From assembly GCF_019400745.1 (NCBI RefSeq), contig NZ_WJIB01000002.1:372001-436000 (forward strand): a stretch of 64,000 bases of DNA. The letters run 5' to 3'. Shown here one piece after another: positions 1 to 10,855 of the stretch. Source of the DNA: Cohnella sp. CFH 77786 (lineage in GTDB: Bacteria > Bacillota > Bacilli > Paenibacillales > Paenibacillaceae). Each line of letters opens with the position of its first letter. Position 1 is the first letter of the stretch. The translations under genes were made by a program, and so were the position numbers. A model generated the notes under the pieces. It saw nothing but the letters and a program-made list of their open reading frames with translations, had not been told where the DNA came from and ran no database searches.

Positions 1-2111
<2,111 letters not shown>

Positions 2112-2123
2112 TTAAATCGTAGA

Positions 2124-2171
2124 TAAAAATTATTCTAATCTATGTATAATACGACTGCCTGCAAAAATCAA
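2124..2171 (-). promoter_or_regulatory. katG promoter with PerR-like box
   Basis: On the minus strand, TTGATT (2166-2171) and TATACA (2143-2148) are separated by 17 bases, a good sigma-A promoter. The segment 2124-2138, right where transcription would start, matches 11 of the 14 fixed positions of the Bacillus PerR box TTATAATNATTATAA. A PerR site at katG is well established in Bacillus subtilis; its use here is inferred. Confidence 0.65.
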
Positions 2172-2415
2172 CTTTTTTATTTTACGTCTTCACCCCTTCA
2201 TTCCGGATTTCATCCTAATCCTAACGTATGGAGGGTCGGTGAAGAATATTATCTTGTTGGTCGTTGCGGCTAGCTCTACAATAGGCATTTACGGATCGGT
2301 TTTGCCGCCATTTTTGCGGATAATGAAGTGATTTTTGTGTTGATTTCTGGGGTACGCAAGGACAAGGGGTCATGGTAGTATTTATGGATTCCATATTTCA
2401 AATAGAGGTGTATAT

Positions 2416-3903
2416 ATGAGATTCAATAACCCGGTCGTGAAAGGCATGTATCCGGATCCGAGCGTGTGCAAAGTGAAGGATACCTATTATCTAGCGTGCA
2501 GCTCGTTTCAGTATTTCCCTGGCGTTCCTCTTTTTGAAAGCAAGGATCTGATCAACTGGAAGCCAATCGGTCATTGTCTCACCCGACAAAGCCAGATTCA
2601 GCTGGACAAAGTGAACAGTTCAGGCGGAGTCTTTGCTCCTACCCTTCGGTATCATAACGGTCGATTCTATATGACCACCACCAACGACACGACTCGTCAA
2701 AATTTCTATGTATGGACGGACGATATTTACGGGGAATGGTCGGATCCGATCAACGTGGATCAAGGGGGAATCGACCCCGATTTGTATTTTGAAGACGGGA
2801 AAGCCTACTTCATGAGCAACGGAGCGGACGATCATGGCCGAGGCGGTATCGTTCAATGTCAAATCGACATCGAAACGGGCTGCAAGCTGACCCCGAGCCG
2901 GGTGATCTGGCAAGGAACGGGCGGACGTTATCTGGAAGCGCCGCATCTGTACAAAATAAACGGCTGGTATTATCTTCTCGCTGCTGAAGGCGGCACCGAA
3001 TATGGTCATATGGTGACCTATGCCCGCGGACCTTCTCCCGGCGGTCCGTTTGAAGCGTATCCCCTGAACCCCGTGCTCACGAACCGCAACTTGGGGGGGT
3101 ATGAAATCCAAGGTGTCGGTCACGGAGACCTCGTGCAAGACAACGGAGGCAATTGGTGGATGCTTCATCTCGGTTTCCGTCAAATCGGCCGGTGGTTTGC
3201 TTACCACCACCTCGGACGCGAAGTCTTCCTCACGCCCGTTACTTTCGGAGAGAATGGCTGGTTTACGGCAGGAGATAACGGTACCACGCTATCGTGCTTT
3301 GAAACGGACCGTATCCCGGAAGAAGTGGTTCAGAATGAGAAAAAGAGCGATACCTTTGAAAATACGGAATGGGATAAGGATTGGTGTTATCTTCGTCTGC
3401 CGCGTTCGGGAAATTACTCGTTCGAACGGAATAGGTTAACGCTGAAAGGAACGGAAATCTCGCTCGATCAAGCTGACACCCCGACCTTCATCGGCATTCG
3501 CCAGAGGGACTTCAACGCCGTGATTACTTGCGATGTATCCCTTGAGAGCGGTGAAGCGGGCATAACTCTCTATATGGATGAAAATCATCATTACGACTTC
3601 GCGATTCGCAAAGATGAGAACGGGTATAAAGTGATCGAACGCCTGAATATCGGCGATATTAAATCCATAGAAAAAGCGGTGGATATCCATCATAGCTGCG
3701 CTTCCCTGATTATCCGATCTACCCCTAACGCCTACAGTTTTGTTGTTCAGGTAGACGGCAAGGAGATCCATTTAGGAACGGCACAAACGAAATACCTATC
3801 CTCCGAGGTTGCAGGAGGATTTACCGGCGTGATGATCGGTTTATATGCCTATGGCGAAGGCTGTTTGGCGGAGTTTTCGAATTTTAAATGCGAATATGCT
3901 TGA
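2416..3903 (+). CDS. GH43 beta-xylosidase/alpha-L-arabinofuranosidase
   Basis: Glycoside hydrolase of family 43, of the XynB-like type that removes xylose or arabinose from the non-reducing ends of xylo-oligosaccharides. The 495 residues comprise an N-terminal five-bladed propeller (about 1-310) and a C-terminal beta-sandwich (about 320-495) as in XynB. The three acidic catalytic residues are visible: D14 in YPDPS, D120 in GGIDPD and E174 in LEAPHL. There is no signal peptide, so it should act inside the cell on imported oligosaccharides. RBS AGAGGTG precedes the ATG. It stands alone between katG and an SDR gene, with a strong hairpin just after the stop. Exact sugar specificity cannot be read from sequence. 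Confidence 0.9.
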   Translation: MRFNNPVVKGMYPDPSVCKVKDTYYLACSSFQYFPGVPLFESKDLINWKPIGHCLTRQSQIQLDKVNSSGGVFAPTLRYHNGRFYMTTTNDTTRQNFYVWTDDIYGEWSDPINVDQGGIDPDLYFEDGKAYFMSNGADDHGRGGIVQCQIDIETGCKLTPSRVIWQGTGGRYLEAPHLYKINGWYYLLAAEGGTEYGHMVTYARGPSPGGPFEAYPLNPVLTNRNLGGYEIQGVGHGDLVQDNGGNWWMLHLGFRQIGRWFAYHHLGREVFLTPVTFGENGWFTAGDNGTTLSCFETDRIPEEVVQNEKKSDTFENTEWDKDWCYLRLPRSGNYSFERNRLTLKGTEISLDQADTPTFIGIRQRDFNAVITCDVSLESGEAGITLYMDENHHYDFAIRKDENGYKVIERLNIGDIKSIEKAVDIHHSCASLIIRSTPNAYSFVVQVDGKEIHLGTAQTKYLSSEVAGGFTGVMIGLYAYGEGCLAEFSNFKCEYA

Positions 3904-3913
3904 ACCCAAGCAT

Positions 3914-3941
3914 AAGGGGCTCGAAGAGATTCGAGCCCCTT
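3914..3941 (+). terminator. Hairpin terminator after GH43 gene
   Basis: A perfect 12-bp stem (AAGGGGCTCGAA / TTCGAGCCCCTT) with a GAGA loop lies 10 bases after the GH43 stop. It lacks a long T-run, but sits between convergent genes and probably serves both strands. Confidence 0.6.
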
Positions 3942-3986
3942 TGCATGGGATCGCAGTATCGGCCGGATCCTTTCTCTCTGACTCGG

Positions 3987-4856
3987 TTATTGACTGAAAT
4001 ATGACCCCCCGTTGACATGGATCACCTGTCCGACCACATATGTGGAGTCTTGTGAAGCAAGGTAGACATATGCCGGTGCAAGCTCCCAGGGCTGACCGTA
4101 TTTGATCGACATGTAAAGCTTCGGAGGCAGCGACGATGGTTGCAGAGGCGTCCAAGTTCTGCCCGGAGCCACCGCATTGACGCGGATTCCGCGGTCGATC
4201 AGCGACATGCTCAAGGAACGCGTAAACGTGCTGATCGCGCCTTTGGTCGCCGAATAGTCGATCAACCCTTTAAAGCCGATGGTTGCGGTTTCGGAAGAGG
4301 TGTTGATGATCGTACTTCCCGGTTTCATGTAAGGGAGGGCCGCTTTGGTTAAATAGAACATCGAGAAAATATTCGTTCGAAAGGTCAGCTCCAACTGTTC
4401 GCGTGTTATGTTTTCGATGCTCTCCTGATAAAACTGCACAGCCGCGTTATTAATGAGGCAATCGATTCGGCCGAACGCGCGGATCGTCATGTTCACCACA
4501 TGCCCGCAAAACGATTCTTCTCCGATATCTCCGGCGAGCGCGAGGCACCTTCGGCCCAATTGGTTGACCCTGGCCAAGGTTTCCTGCGCATCCCCGTGTT
4601 CGTTGTAATAGACGATGACGATGTCCGCTCCTTCTTTGGCGAACGCGTACGCCACGGCCCTTCCGATCCCGCTGTCTCCGCCCGTTATGATCGCGACTTT
4701 ATCGCGCAGCTTCCCGCATCCGACATAAGCGGGATTTTCGGACACGGGTCTTGGAATCATAATGGATTCGATCCCGGGCTGCTGCGGTTGATACTGCGGC
4801 GGCTGATTAACGGGAATCGTTTTGCACTCGGTATAACTTCCGAAAATAGGTTGCAT
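3987..4856 (-). CDS. SDR-family NAD(P)-dependent dehydrogenase
   Basis: Classical-type short-chain dehydrogenase with the long proline-rich N-terminal extension (about 45 residues) typical of the YghA/YhdF/YhxC group of stress-associated SDRs. Visible motifs are the cofactor loop TGGDSGIG (58-65), NNAA, the catalytic Ser in INTSSETA and YSATK. The usual VAPGPIWTPL segment reads VAPGRTWTPL, a small deviation. I chose ATG 4856 (289 residues) because AAGGACGGG lies 9 bases or fewer upstream; in-frame ATGs at 4883 and 4895 lack a good RBS. Substrate is unknown. Convergent with the GH43 gene. Confidence 0.85.
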   Translation of the reverse strand: MQPIFGSYTECKTIPVNQPPQYQPQQPGIESIMIPRPVSENPAYVGCGKLRDKVAIITGGDSGIGRAVAYAFAKEGADIVIVYYNEHGDAQETLARVNQLGRRCLALAGDIGEESFCGHVVNMTIRAFGRIDCLINNAAVQFYQESIENITREQLELTFRTNIFSMFYLTKAALPYMKPGSTIINTSSETATIGFKGLIDYSATKGAISTFTRSLSMSLIDRGIRVNAVAPGRTWTPLQPSSLPPKLYMSIKYGQPWELAPAYVYLASQDSTYVVGQVIHVNGGSYFSQ

Positions 4857-5035
4857 GCTATCCCGTCCTTCTTGAAAGCTCATACACCATAACATATGCC
4901 CATTGCGGGCCGGTGGTGCCCTGGGCTTATTAAGGTTCGGACGGCAACCGCCGAGAAATTAAAGGATACCGGAGTCCGTTTCCGAATTCTTAGTAGCACT
5001 TAAGGTCGATGTGAAAACGTGAAAATCGACGTAAA

Positions 5036-8000
5036 ATGGAAATCTCCGATGTTTCGGCGGCTGTTCGAGGCTTGTCGACGGAATACGAGAAACGGGGGCT
5101 TTACGTGGTTAGAAAATATGCCATTCCGATCCTGCTGATCTTGCCCGCCCTGATTCTATTTGCCGCCTTCTGGACTTTCGCTTCATGGAACCTGGAACGG
5201 CAAGGCTACCAAAGTTATCACAATTTGAGGGCATTGCCGGGATGGGAACTGCATATCGGGGATCTCGCCTTCAAGGGCGGACTCCCGGACCGTAACGCGG
5301 CCGAGCAATGGGAACCGCTGGACAGCCAATCGTCCGAAACGGCGCAAATTCCTTCCGGGTACCGGGGATATTATTGGATGAGGGTCCAACTGCCCGAAAC
5401 GCTTCGGGAGGAGGAAGGGCGGCATATCCTGGTTCGGGGGATCAAACACGTCCAGCTGTTCACCGACCAACGCAAGGTCTTTGAATTCAACATGGAGAAA
5501 CGGGATTTCAAAGTCAATGTCGACTTCTACTGGAGCCTCGCTTCCCTGAAAGAGCAGGATTTCGGCCACACCTTGTATATCCGGGAGTACCAGTCCGGCG
5601 GGCCGCCGCGCCTCGGCACCTTTCTGCTCGGTCCTGCCTACAAGTTTATTCTCGAAACGTTGTGGATCGACGCGTTCCGCATCGTCTTATGCATCTTGTA
5701 TATGATCCTCTCCGTGTCCGCTTTCGTTCTGTTCGCGTTCCACCGCAAGGACCGGGCCTATTTCTTTTTCGCCATTCTGACGGCATGCATTACTTATGGG
5801 AGCATAGTCACGGCTAGATCGCATGTTCTATTCGTCGACCTGCCGTTGTTCTCCTATCTTCACCATATCGGAATTCCGCTCGGAACCGGCGCTTTGTTCG
5901 GGTTCATGAGCGAGCTGTTGACGGGCAGACGCGCTGTCATCCTCCGTACTTTCTTATGGATCCAGTGGGGATTGTTCGCGGCCGTCGTATGGGCGGCCAT
6001 GACCGACGAGCGTTGGTATCTGTTCGGGATGCTGAGGGTTTATCCGCCAATCACCGGCATGATGATGATCGTCTTGTTCGCATTCATCGCGCAATCTTTA
6101 AGACGCCGGCGCGACAACGACCTGCTGTGGATATTAGCCGGACTCATTCTGCTTATCCTCTCCCTGGTCCTGCATTTCGTCCAAATCTACGTCGATGCTT
6201 ATCGTTACTGGCTGTTTCGACTGTCTCCAACGTTTGCTTCGTCTATTGAAGGGTCGCATATCATCTTCGGCGGATTTCTGTTCGTCGTCTGTCTCGGCGC
6301 CGTACTGGTTCGCCGGTATACGGCAACGCACCGTCAAGTCGCGCAGTACGCCGGGGAGCTTGAAGCGAAGAACGAGCAGCTCCGCGAAATGGATCGATTG
6401 AAGGACGATTTTCTGGCGAATACCTCCCATGAGCTGCGAACGCCGCTTTACGGGATTATCGGCATGGCGGAAACGCTCCTGGATGAGAACGGGACGGCCG
6501 AAGGCCGGGCCGGACGGAACCGTCTGGAAATCATCATCGCCAGCTGCAAGCGGTTGATCCGGCTCGTGAGCGACATTCTTGACTTGGCCCGATTGTCGCA
6601 TAACGATTTGAAGCTCGATCTGCGGCCCGTCGATATCCGGCAATCCGCGGAAATCGTCACGGCCTTGCTGACTCCGCAGGCGAAAATGAAAAATTTGGCG
6701 CTGCGGAACGATTTTCCGACGGAACTGCGTCCGGTGCGGGCCGACGAAGACCGCGTGCAGCAAATCCTGTTCAATCTCGTGGGGAACGCTTTGAAATTCA
6801 CCGCCGAAGGGAGCGTTACGCTGGCTTGCAGGCCTGCCGTCACCCCGGACGGCCGCGAGGCTCTGGAAATCTCCATATCGGACACGGGACTGGGGATTCC
6901 GCCGGAGGACCTGAGCCGCATCTTCGAGAAATTCCATCAAAGCAGCCGCACGATAGAACAAGGTTTGGGGGGGACCGGACTCGGGCTTACGGTGAGCAAG
7001 CGGCTAATCGAGCTGCAGGGCGGACAGTTGTCCGTAACCTCGGAGGTCGACCGGGGGAGCACTTTTCGCTTTACGCTGCCGGTCTGGCAGGAGGAGATTC
7101 ATGGGTTCGATCCGGACCTGGCTTCGCGGCAAGCGGCAAGCGCATCCGTTGCTCCCTCCTTGCTTCAGCCCCCGGTTCTGCGAACGGCGGAAACGGAGGA
7201 CAATGAACCACGAACCCTTATTTCCCACGCGCCGGAGACGAAAGAACGGCTGATTCTCGTCGTCGACGACGAGCCCGTCAACTTGGAGGTGCTCGCGAGC
7301 CATCTGTGTCCTCCTTACCGGGTCGTGACGCACCATCAAGCGGCGAAAGCATTGGATTGGATCAAGGGCGGAGGCAAGCCGGACCTCGTGATCACCGACG
7401 TGATGATGCCCGGCATGAACGGTTACGAGCTGGCGAAACAGCTTCGCGGCCTTTACGGGGAAGCCGATATGCCGATTCTGATGCTTTCGGCCAAAAGCAT
7501 GCCGGAAGACCTGACGGAAGGCTTCGAATCCGGAGCCAACGATTACGTCGTGAAGCCCGTGACCAAGCGGGAGCTGCTGTCCCGCGTCAAGCTTCACCTG
7601 AAAATGGCGGAGCTGAACCGTTCGTTGGAGGAAGAGGTTCGGGAACGCACGGCGGAGCTGGAAAAGCGGAACCTCGAGCTGCAATACTCCATCCGCGAAA
7701 CGCTGGAGGCGATGAAGGAAATCGTAGCGCTGGAAGAGCGGAACCGCATCGCGCACGAGATTCACGACACGGTCGGGCATGCGCTGACGGCCACCATCTT
7801 TCAGCTCGAAGCCACCAAAAAACTGCTCGAGAAAGACAGGGAGCTCGCCCTGGAGAAGCTGGCGTCGGCTCAAACTCTCATCCGGAACGGCCTGCAGCAA
7901 GTTCGCACCGCGGTCAGAGTCGTGAAGGAAGATTCGGCGAAAAGCGATTTGAACGAATCCTTGGTCCAATTGATAACGGAAACAGAGAATGCGGCCGGCG

Positions 8001-8320
8001 TGGAGATCGGCTACAGCATCCCGCCGCTGTCCGGCTTATCCCCATTGCAGAAAAAAGTGGTATACCACGCGCTTCAGGAGGGACTGACGAACGGCTTGCG
8101 CCACGGCGGCGGCACCAAGTTTCGATTCGAGCTGGAGGTGAAGGAAGGGTGGCTTCAATTTACGTTGAAGAACAACGGGCAGCCTTTCCACGATTCCCGG
8201 TTCGGCTTCGGCCTCACCGCCATGAAGGAACGCGTGGTCACCCTCGGCGGCACGCTGGCGGTCGAGGAGAGCGCGGATTGGGGCTGCGTGCTCACGCTCC
8301 GGCTTCCCGTCGCATCATGA
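5036..8320 (+). CDS. Hybrid sensor kinase: 7TM-DISM, HisKA kinase, receiver, HisKA_3 kinase
   Basis: A 1094-residue membrane sensor. After one N-terminal membrane helix comes an extracytoplasmic beta-rich domain (about 50-215), a block of seven helices (about 220-440; 7TM-DISM type), then a first kinase core with H465 in SHELRTPL and an ATPase domain containing GTGLGL. A receiver domain follows (VDDEPVN; phospho-acceptor D788 in VITDVMMPG), then a coiled coil and a second, NarL-type kinase core with H910 in HEIHDTVGHAL and a C-terminal ATPase domain. Two kinase classes in one chain is unusual. The start is uncertain: ATG 5036 has only a weak RBS, and a GTG about 25 codons later is preceded by GGGGG. 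No response regulator gene lies next to it. Confidence 0.87.
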   Translation: MEISDVSAAVRGLSTEYEKRGLYVVRKYAIPILLILPALILFAAFWTFASWNLERQGYQSYHNLRALPGWELHIGDLAFKGGLPDRNAAEQWEPLDSQSSETAQIPSGYRGYYWMRVQLPETLREEEGRHILVRGIKHVQLFTDQRKVFEFNMEKRDFKVNVDFYWSLASLKEQDFGHTLYIREYQSGGPPRLGTFLLGPAYKFILETLWIDAFRIVLCILYMILSVSAFVLFAFHRKDRAYFFFAILTACITYGSIVTARSHVLFVDLPLFSYLHHIGIPLGTGALFGFMSELLTGRRAVILRTFLWIQWGLFAAVVWAAMTDERWYLFGMLRVYPPITGMMMIVLFAFIAQSLRRRRDNDLLWILAGLILLILSLVLHFVQIYVDAYRYWLFRLSPTFASSIEGSHIIFGGFLFVVCLGAVLVRRYTATHRQVAQYAGELEAKNEQLREMDRLKDDFLANTSHELRTPLYGIIGMAETLLDENGTAEGRAGRNRLEIIIASCKRLIRLVSDILDLARLSHNDLKLDLRPVDIRQSAEIVTALLTPQAKMKNLALRNDFPTELRPVRADEDRVQQILFNLVGNALKFTAEGSVTLACRPAVTPDGREALEISISDTGLGIPPEDLSRIFEKFHQSSRTIEQGLGGTGLGLTVSKRLIELQGGQLSVTSEVDRGSTFRFTLPVWQEEIHGFDPDLASRQAASASVAPSLLQPPVLRTAETEDNEPRTLISHAPETKERLILVVDDEPVNLEVLASHLCPPYRVVTHHQAAKALDWIKGGGKPDLVITDVMMPGMNGYELAKQLRGLYGEADMPILMLSAKSMPEDLTEGFESGANDYVVKPVTKRELLSRVKLHLKMAELNRSLEEEVRERTAELEKRNLELQYSIRETLEAMKEIVALEERNRIAHEIHDTVGHALTATIFQLEATKKLLEKDRELALEKLASAQTLIRNGLQQVRTAVRVVKEDSAKSDLNESLVQLITETENAAGVEIGYSIPPLSGLSPLQKKVVYHALQEGLTNGLRHGGGTKFRFELEVKEGWLQFTLKNNGQPFHDSRFGFGLTAMKERVVTLGGTLAVEESADWGCVLTLRLPVAS

Positions 8321-8629
8321 TCCGCAAGGAAAGAACAGCCAAGCGTCGTGATGAAGCGAAGCCGCCAGGGCGGAGCTTGCCGTCGACCGGAACGAGGACG
8401 CGATTGCCGAGCTCGCTTTGCGGGAGAAGCTGATCGATCAGGATACGGATCCCACGGCCGCTCCGACGGATCTTCGTCCGGACAATCGGATGGTCGTTCT
8501 TCCGGGAAGTCCCACGGGCAGGATTACAGTAGGATGTGGAAGTCGAGCCATTCGATTTACAACCGATGCGGAAAAGCGTATGCTTGTTTTGAACACGCAT
8601 CCCAGTCGACAAGGGGAAGAACAAGGCAA
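8321..8629 (+). other. Gap of about 310 bases, no gene recognised
   Basis: Three short open frames overlap here, one rich in Ser/Gly. None has a convincing start or recognisable domain, and one merely extends the downstream regulator upstream of its RBS. It probably holds the promoter and leader of the BusR-like gene; I see no terminator after the kinase. Confidence 0.4.
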
Positions 8630-9262
8630 ATGTCCGATTCGGAAAAAGCGGGCTATAAATCGATTGCGCTCGACATCGCGCAAAGGATCGTAAGCGGAGA
8701 GTTTCCGCTGCACAGCAAGATTTCCGGGAGATCGCTGCTGGCCGGACAGTACCAGGTGTCGCCGGAAACCATCCGGAAAGCCATCGGCCTCCTGAAGGAA
8801 GAAAATATCGTGTCCGTCTCGCAAGGCAAGGAAATCACGATCGTTTCGGACCGCAACGCTTACGAATACATCACCAAAAACAACTATTTGAAGTCCGTCT
8901 ATTCCCTGAAACAGGATTTGCAGCAGCTTCTTCAGCAGAAGCAGGCGCTGGACCGCCATTTCGAATCGCTTCTCAAGGAGATCATAGACGCTTCCGACCG
9001 CCTGCAAAACCTCAAGCCGTACAAGCCCGTCGAAATCACGATCCATCCCGACTCGCACGCCATCGGCCTCACGATCGCCCATCTCCAGTTTTGGCAGAAC
9101 ACCGGCGCAACGATTATCGCGCTGCGCAGGGGTACCCATGTATCGATCTCCCCAGGTCCGCACGTCGTGCTCCTGGAAAGCGACGTACTGGTCGTGGTCG
9201 GAGACGATAAAGTGTACGAAAAAACGGAAAATTTCATCAATCGGCCGAGAAATCCGCAATAA
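8630..9262 (+). CDS. BusR-like GntR-family repressor with RCK_C (TrkA-C) domain
   Basis: Transcription regulator of 210 residues: GntR-type winged helix (about 8-70, including VSPETIRKAIGLLKEE), a glutamine-rich coiled coil (about 85-120) and a C-terminal RCK_C domain (about 130-205, with GATIIALRRG and LLESDVLVVVGDD). Length and order match BusR of lactococci and streptococci, which binds cyclic di-AMP through RCK_C and represses the osmolyte transporter busA. That ligand and target are inferred; no glycine-betaine transporter lies in the window. Start ATG 8630 is preceded by AAGGGGAAG and fits the family length; a longer in-frame reading from 8348 is low-complexity and unlikely. Confidence 0.8.
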   Translation: MSDSEKAGYKSIALDIAQRIVSGEFPLHSKISGRSLLAGQYQVSPETIRKAIGLLKEENIVSVSQGKEITIVSDRNAYEYITKNNYLKSVYSLKQDLQQLLQQKQALDRHFESLLKEIIDASDRLQNLKPYKPVEITIHPDSHAIGLTIAHLQFWQNTGATIIALRRGTHVSISPGPHVVLLESDVLVVVGDDKVYEKTENFINRPRNPQ

Positions 9263-9290
9263 CCGCCGCAATCGCATACCGAAGGGACAT

Positions 9291-9316
9291 GCCGCCGTTT
9301 CAGGCGGCTTTTTTTA
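9291..9316 (+). terminator. Intrinsic terminator after BusR-like gene
   Basis: Stem GCCGCC / GGCGGC with loop GTTTCA followed by seven T, 28 bases after the regulator's stop. Confidence 0.88.
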
Positions 9317-9403
9317 TTCCCGCACAACAGTGGTAGGATACAGGTAAAGCCAACATGGGTACTATCCAATTGTTTACAAACAACCTAATAAATAATATAA
9401 GAA

Positions 9404-9415
9404 TGTCAGATGACA
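9404..9415. promoter_or_regulatory. Small palindrome upstream of protease gene
   Basis: TGTCA-GA-TGACA, a perfect-arm palindrome in the 380-base gap between the BusR-like gene and the protease gene. The rest of the gap is AT-rich with no gene seen. It could be an operator for a dimeric regulator; the regulator is unknown. Confidence 0.3.
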
Positions 9416-9646
9416 AGGTGTTTGTTATCATGGCCATGGCAGATCGCTTGCGAGCTTCATCCAATCAGTCTTGGGTTCCCGATCCTTCGGACGGATCCTT
9501 CTTTCATGTTTGATTTTTCCGGCCCGAAAGGGTCTTTTTCCATTTTATCCTGTGTACATCACTTGGAATAATCCTTAGAGGCCTTTTTTTTATGCGCAGT
9601 GTGCGATCGTCCTCCCGATTCATACTTTATGGAAGGAGGTGTGCGC

Positions 9647-10363
9647 ATGGCAGCGAAATTTCCGTCTAGAAAAAGGCCGCCTGTCCCCAAGAGGAACCAT
9701 TCCGGCCGTAATTTCGGCAATTTCTTCGTCCCCCTGTTTCGCAAATGCCGCCGAGGAATCGTATATATTCAAGCAATCAAAAAAGAGGAGGCAGAGGCGC
9801 CTCCCTATCCGTTTCCTGTATTCTTTCCCGGCCAAGAAGCGCGAACGGAGTTAATCGGTTTTGGGACCGGATTCGTCATCAACAAGGATGGACTCATCCT
9901 GACGAGCGAGCACGTGGTGAGAAACGCACGGGAGATTAAAGTGAGCCTATATGATGGCAAGCAATGTTCGGGCGAACTGGTTTGGAGCGACCAAGACCAT
10001 GATATTGCCTTGCTTAAGCTTGACAGCGAGCAGAATCTACCGCCATTGCCGTTAGGTTCCTCGCGCCGAAGCGAAGTGGGTGAAATCGTGATGTCCGTCG
10101 GGAATCCGCTCGGACTGGAAAACTCGCTCACCTCGGGCGTGATCAGCAGAAAGCATAAATCCGTCGCCGTTTCCGATACGGAACTTCAGGATATCATCCA
10201 AACGGACTGCGCGATTAATCCCGGAAGCAGCGGAGGACCGCTGATCAATTTGAAAGGCCAAGTGATCGGTATGAACGCCTTCATGGCCAAAAACAAAAAC
10301 GGCCTTGGATTCGCCCTTGGAATCGATGGGATCAAGAACCGCATTCGCCGGTTCCTTGATTGA
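9647..10363 (+). CDS. Soluble HtrA-like trypsin-fold serine protease without PDZ domain
   Basis: S1C (DegP/HtrA) type protease core of 238 residues. The triad is visible: H89 in TSEHVV, D119 in HDIALL and S195 in NPGSSGGP. Unlike Bacillus HtrA proteins it has neither an N-terminal membrane anchor nor a C-terminal PDZ domain; the first 35 residues are basic and unstructured. It is therefore probably a minimal cytosolic (or non-classically exported) protease. Start ATG 9647 follows an excellent GGAGGTG. Its 3' end faces the histidine-rich gene. Substrates unknown. Confidence 0.85.
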   Translation: MAAKFPSRKRPPVPKRNHSGRNFGNFFVPLFRKCRRGIVYIQAIKKEEAEAPPYPFPVFFPGQEARTELIGFGTGFVINKDGLILTSEHVVRNAREIKVSLYDGKQCSGELVWSDQDHDIALLKLDSEQNLPPLPLGSSRRSEVGEIVMSVGNPLGLENSLTSGVISRKHKSVAVSDTELQDIIQTDCAINPGSSGGPLINLKGQVIGMNAFMAKNKNGLGFALGIDGIKNRIRRFLD

Positions 10364-10396
10364 GACAGGTGACATGGCGGATACCGGTACCATGTC

Positions 10397-10834
10397 TTAC
10401 GGCTCTTTCCCGTCCTCTCCAACGTTTTCGATGTCGCTGTCCGGGGGGACTTCGCGAAGCTCAAACGCCTGGATGAACTCTTGGATGATCGAGTCGACCG
10501 CTTTTAATTCGCCGCTGATGACTTGCTTGATGGCCTCGTATTCCGGCTGATTCAGCTGCTGCAGCAAGGTCGATCGCTTGAGATGCAGCCTGTCGAGAAA
10601 CGCGATCGCCCTCCCTCGGCGAAATGTTTGGGCACTGTGGAAACGATGCTTGTGATGTTCACGACGATCATGGTGTTCATGCAGTTGATGGTGTTCATGC
10701 AGTTGATGGTGTTGATGGTGTTGATGGTGTTCATGGTGTTGATGGTGCTCATGCCCGCGATGCTCATGCCCGCGGTGCTCCCCGGGACCTCCGTGACCGT
10801 GATGTCTTCGGGGATCCTGTTTACCTTCCCGCAT
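10397..10834 (-). CDS. Histidine-rich protein with C-terminal helical domain, function unknown
   Basis: 145 residues. Residues about 10-65 are a repetitive His/Glu/Gln/Gly tract (units such as HEHHQHH and GHEHRGH) that would bind transition metals; residues about 72-130 form a conserved-looking amphipathic helical domain beginning FRRGRAIAFLDRLHLKR. I recall similar helical domains in uncharacterised Paenibacillus proteins, but no function. Start ATG 10834 follows AAGGAGGAG; an upstream in-frame ATG would read through the promoter. A sigma-A promoter with overlapping GTATAC motifs lies just upstream. Metal storage or buffering is a guess from the His tract only. Confidence 0.75.
   Translation of the reverse strand: MREGKQDPRRHHGHGGPGEHRGHEHRGHEHHQHHEHHQHHQHHQLHEHHQLHEHHDRREHHKHRFHSAQTFRRGRAIAFLDRLHLKRSTLLQQLNQPEYEAIKQVISGELKAVDSIIQEFIQAFELREVPPDSDIENVGEDGKEP
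10668..10790 (-). repeat. Degenerate short tandem repeats inside the His-rich gene
   Basis: On the plus strand, triplet-periodic units built from GTTCATGCA, GTTGATG and GTGCTCATG recur, with one 21-base unit duplicated exactly side by side near 10674-10715. This tract encodes the His-rich segment and is prone to length change by slippage. Confidence 0.75.
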
Positions 10835-10855
10835 GATGGATTCTCCTCCTTGGGC

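Noticed and set aside
5000-5040. Possible ECF sigma promoter (TGAAAA and CGTA) before the hybrid kinase
   Set aside because: Spacing is about 12 bases instead of the 16 expected for sigma-W-type promoters.
7306-8433. Plus-strand 375-codon frame inside the hybrid kinase
   Set aside because: Arg/Gly-rich out-of-frame translation of the kinase, which has intact motifs in its own frame.
8348-8629. Extended N-terminus of the BusR-like regulator
   Set aside because: The added 94 residues are Ser/Gly/Arg low-complexity and the internal ATG matches family length with a usable RBS.
9520-9550. Terminator-like GGCCC-GAAA-GGGTC with T-run before the protease gene
   Set aside because: Stem of only five pairs with a G-T pair and no upstream transcript to end.
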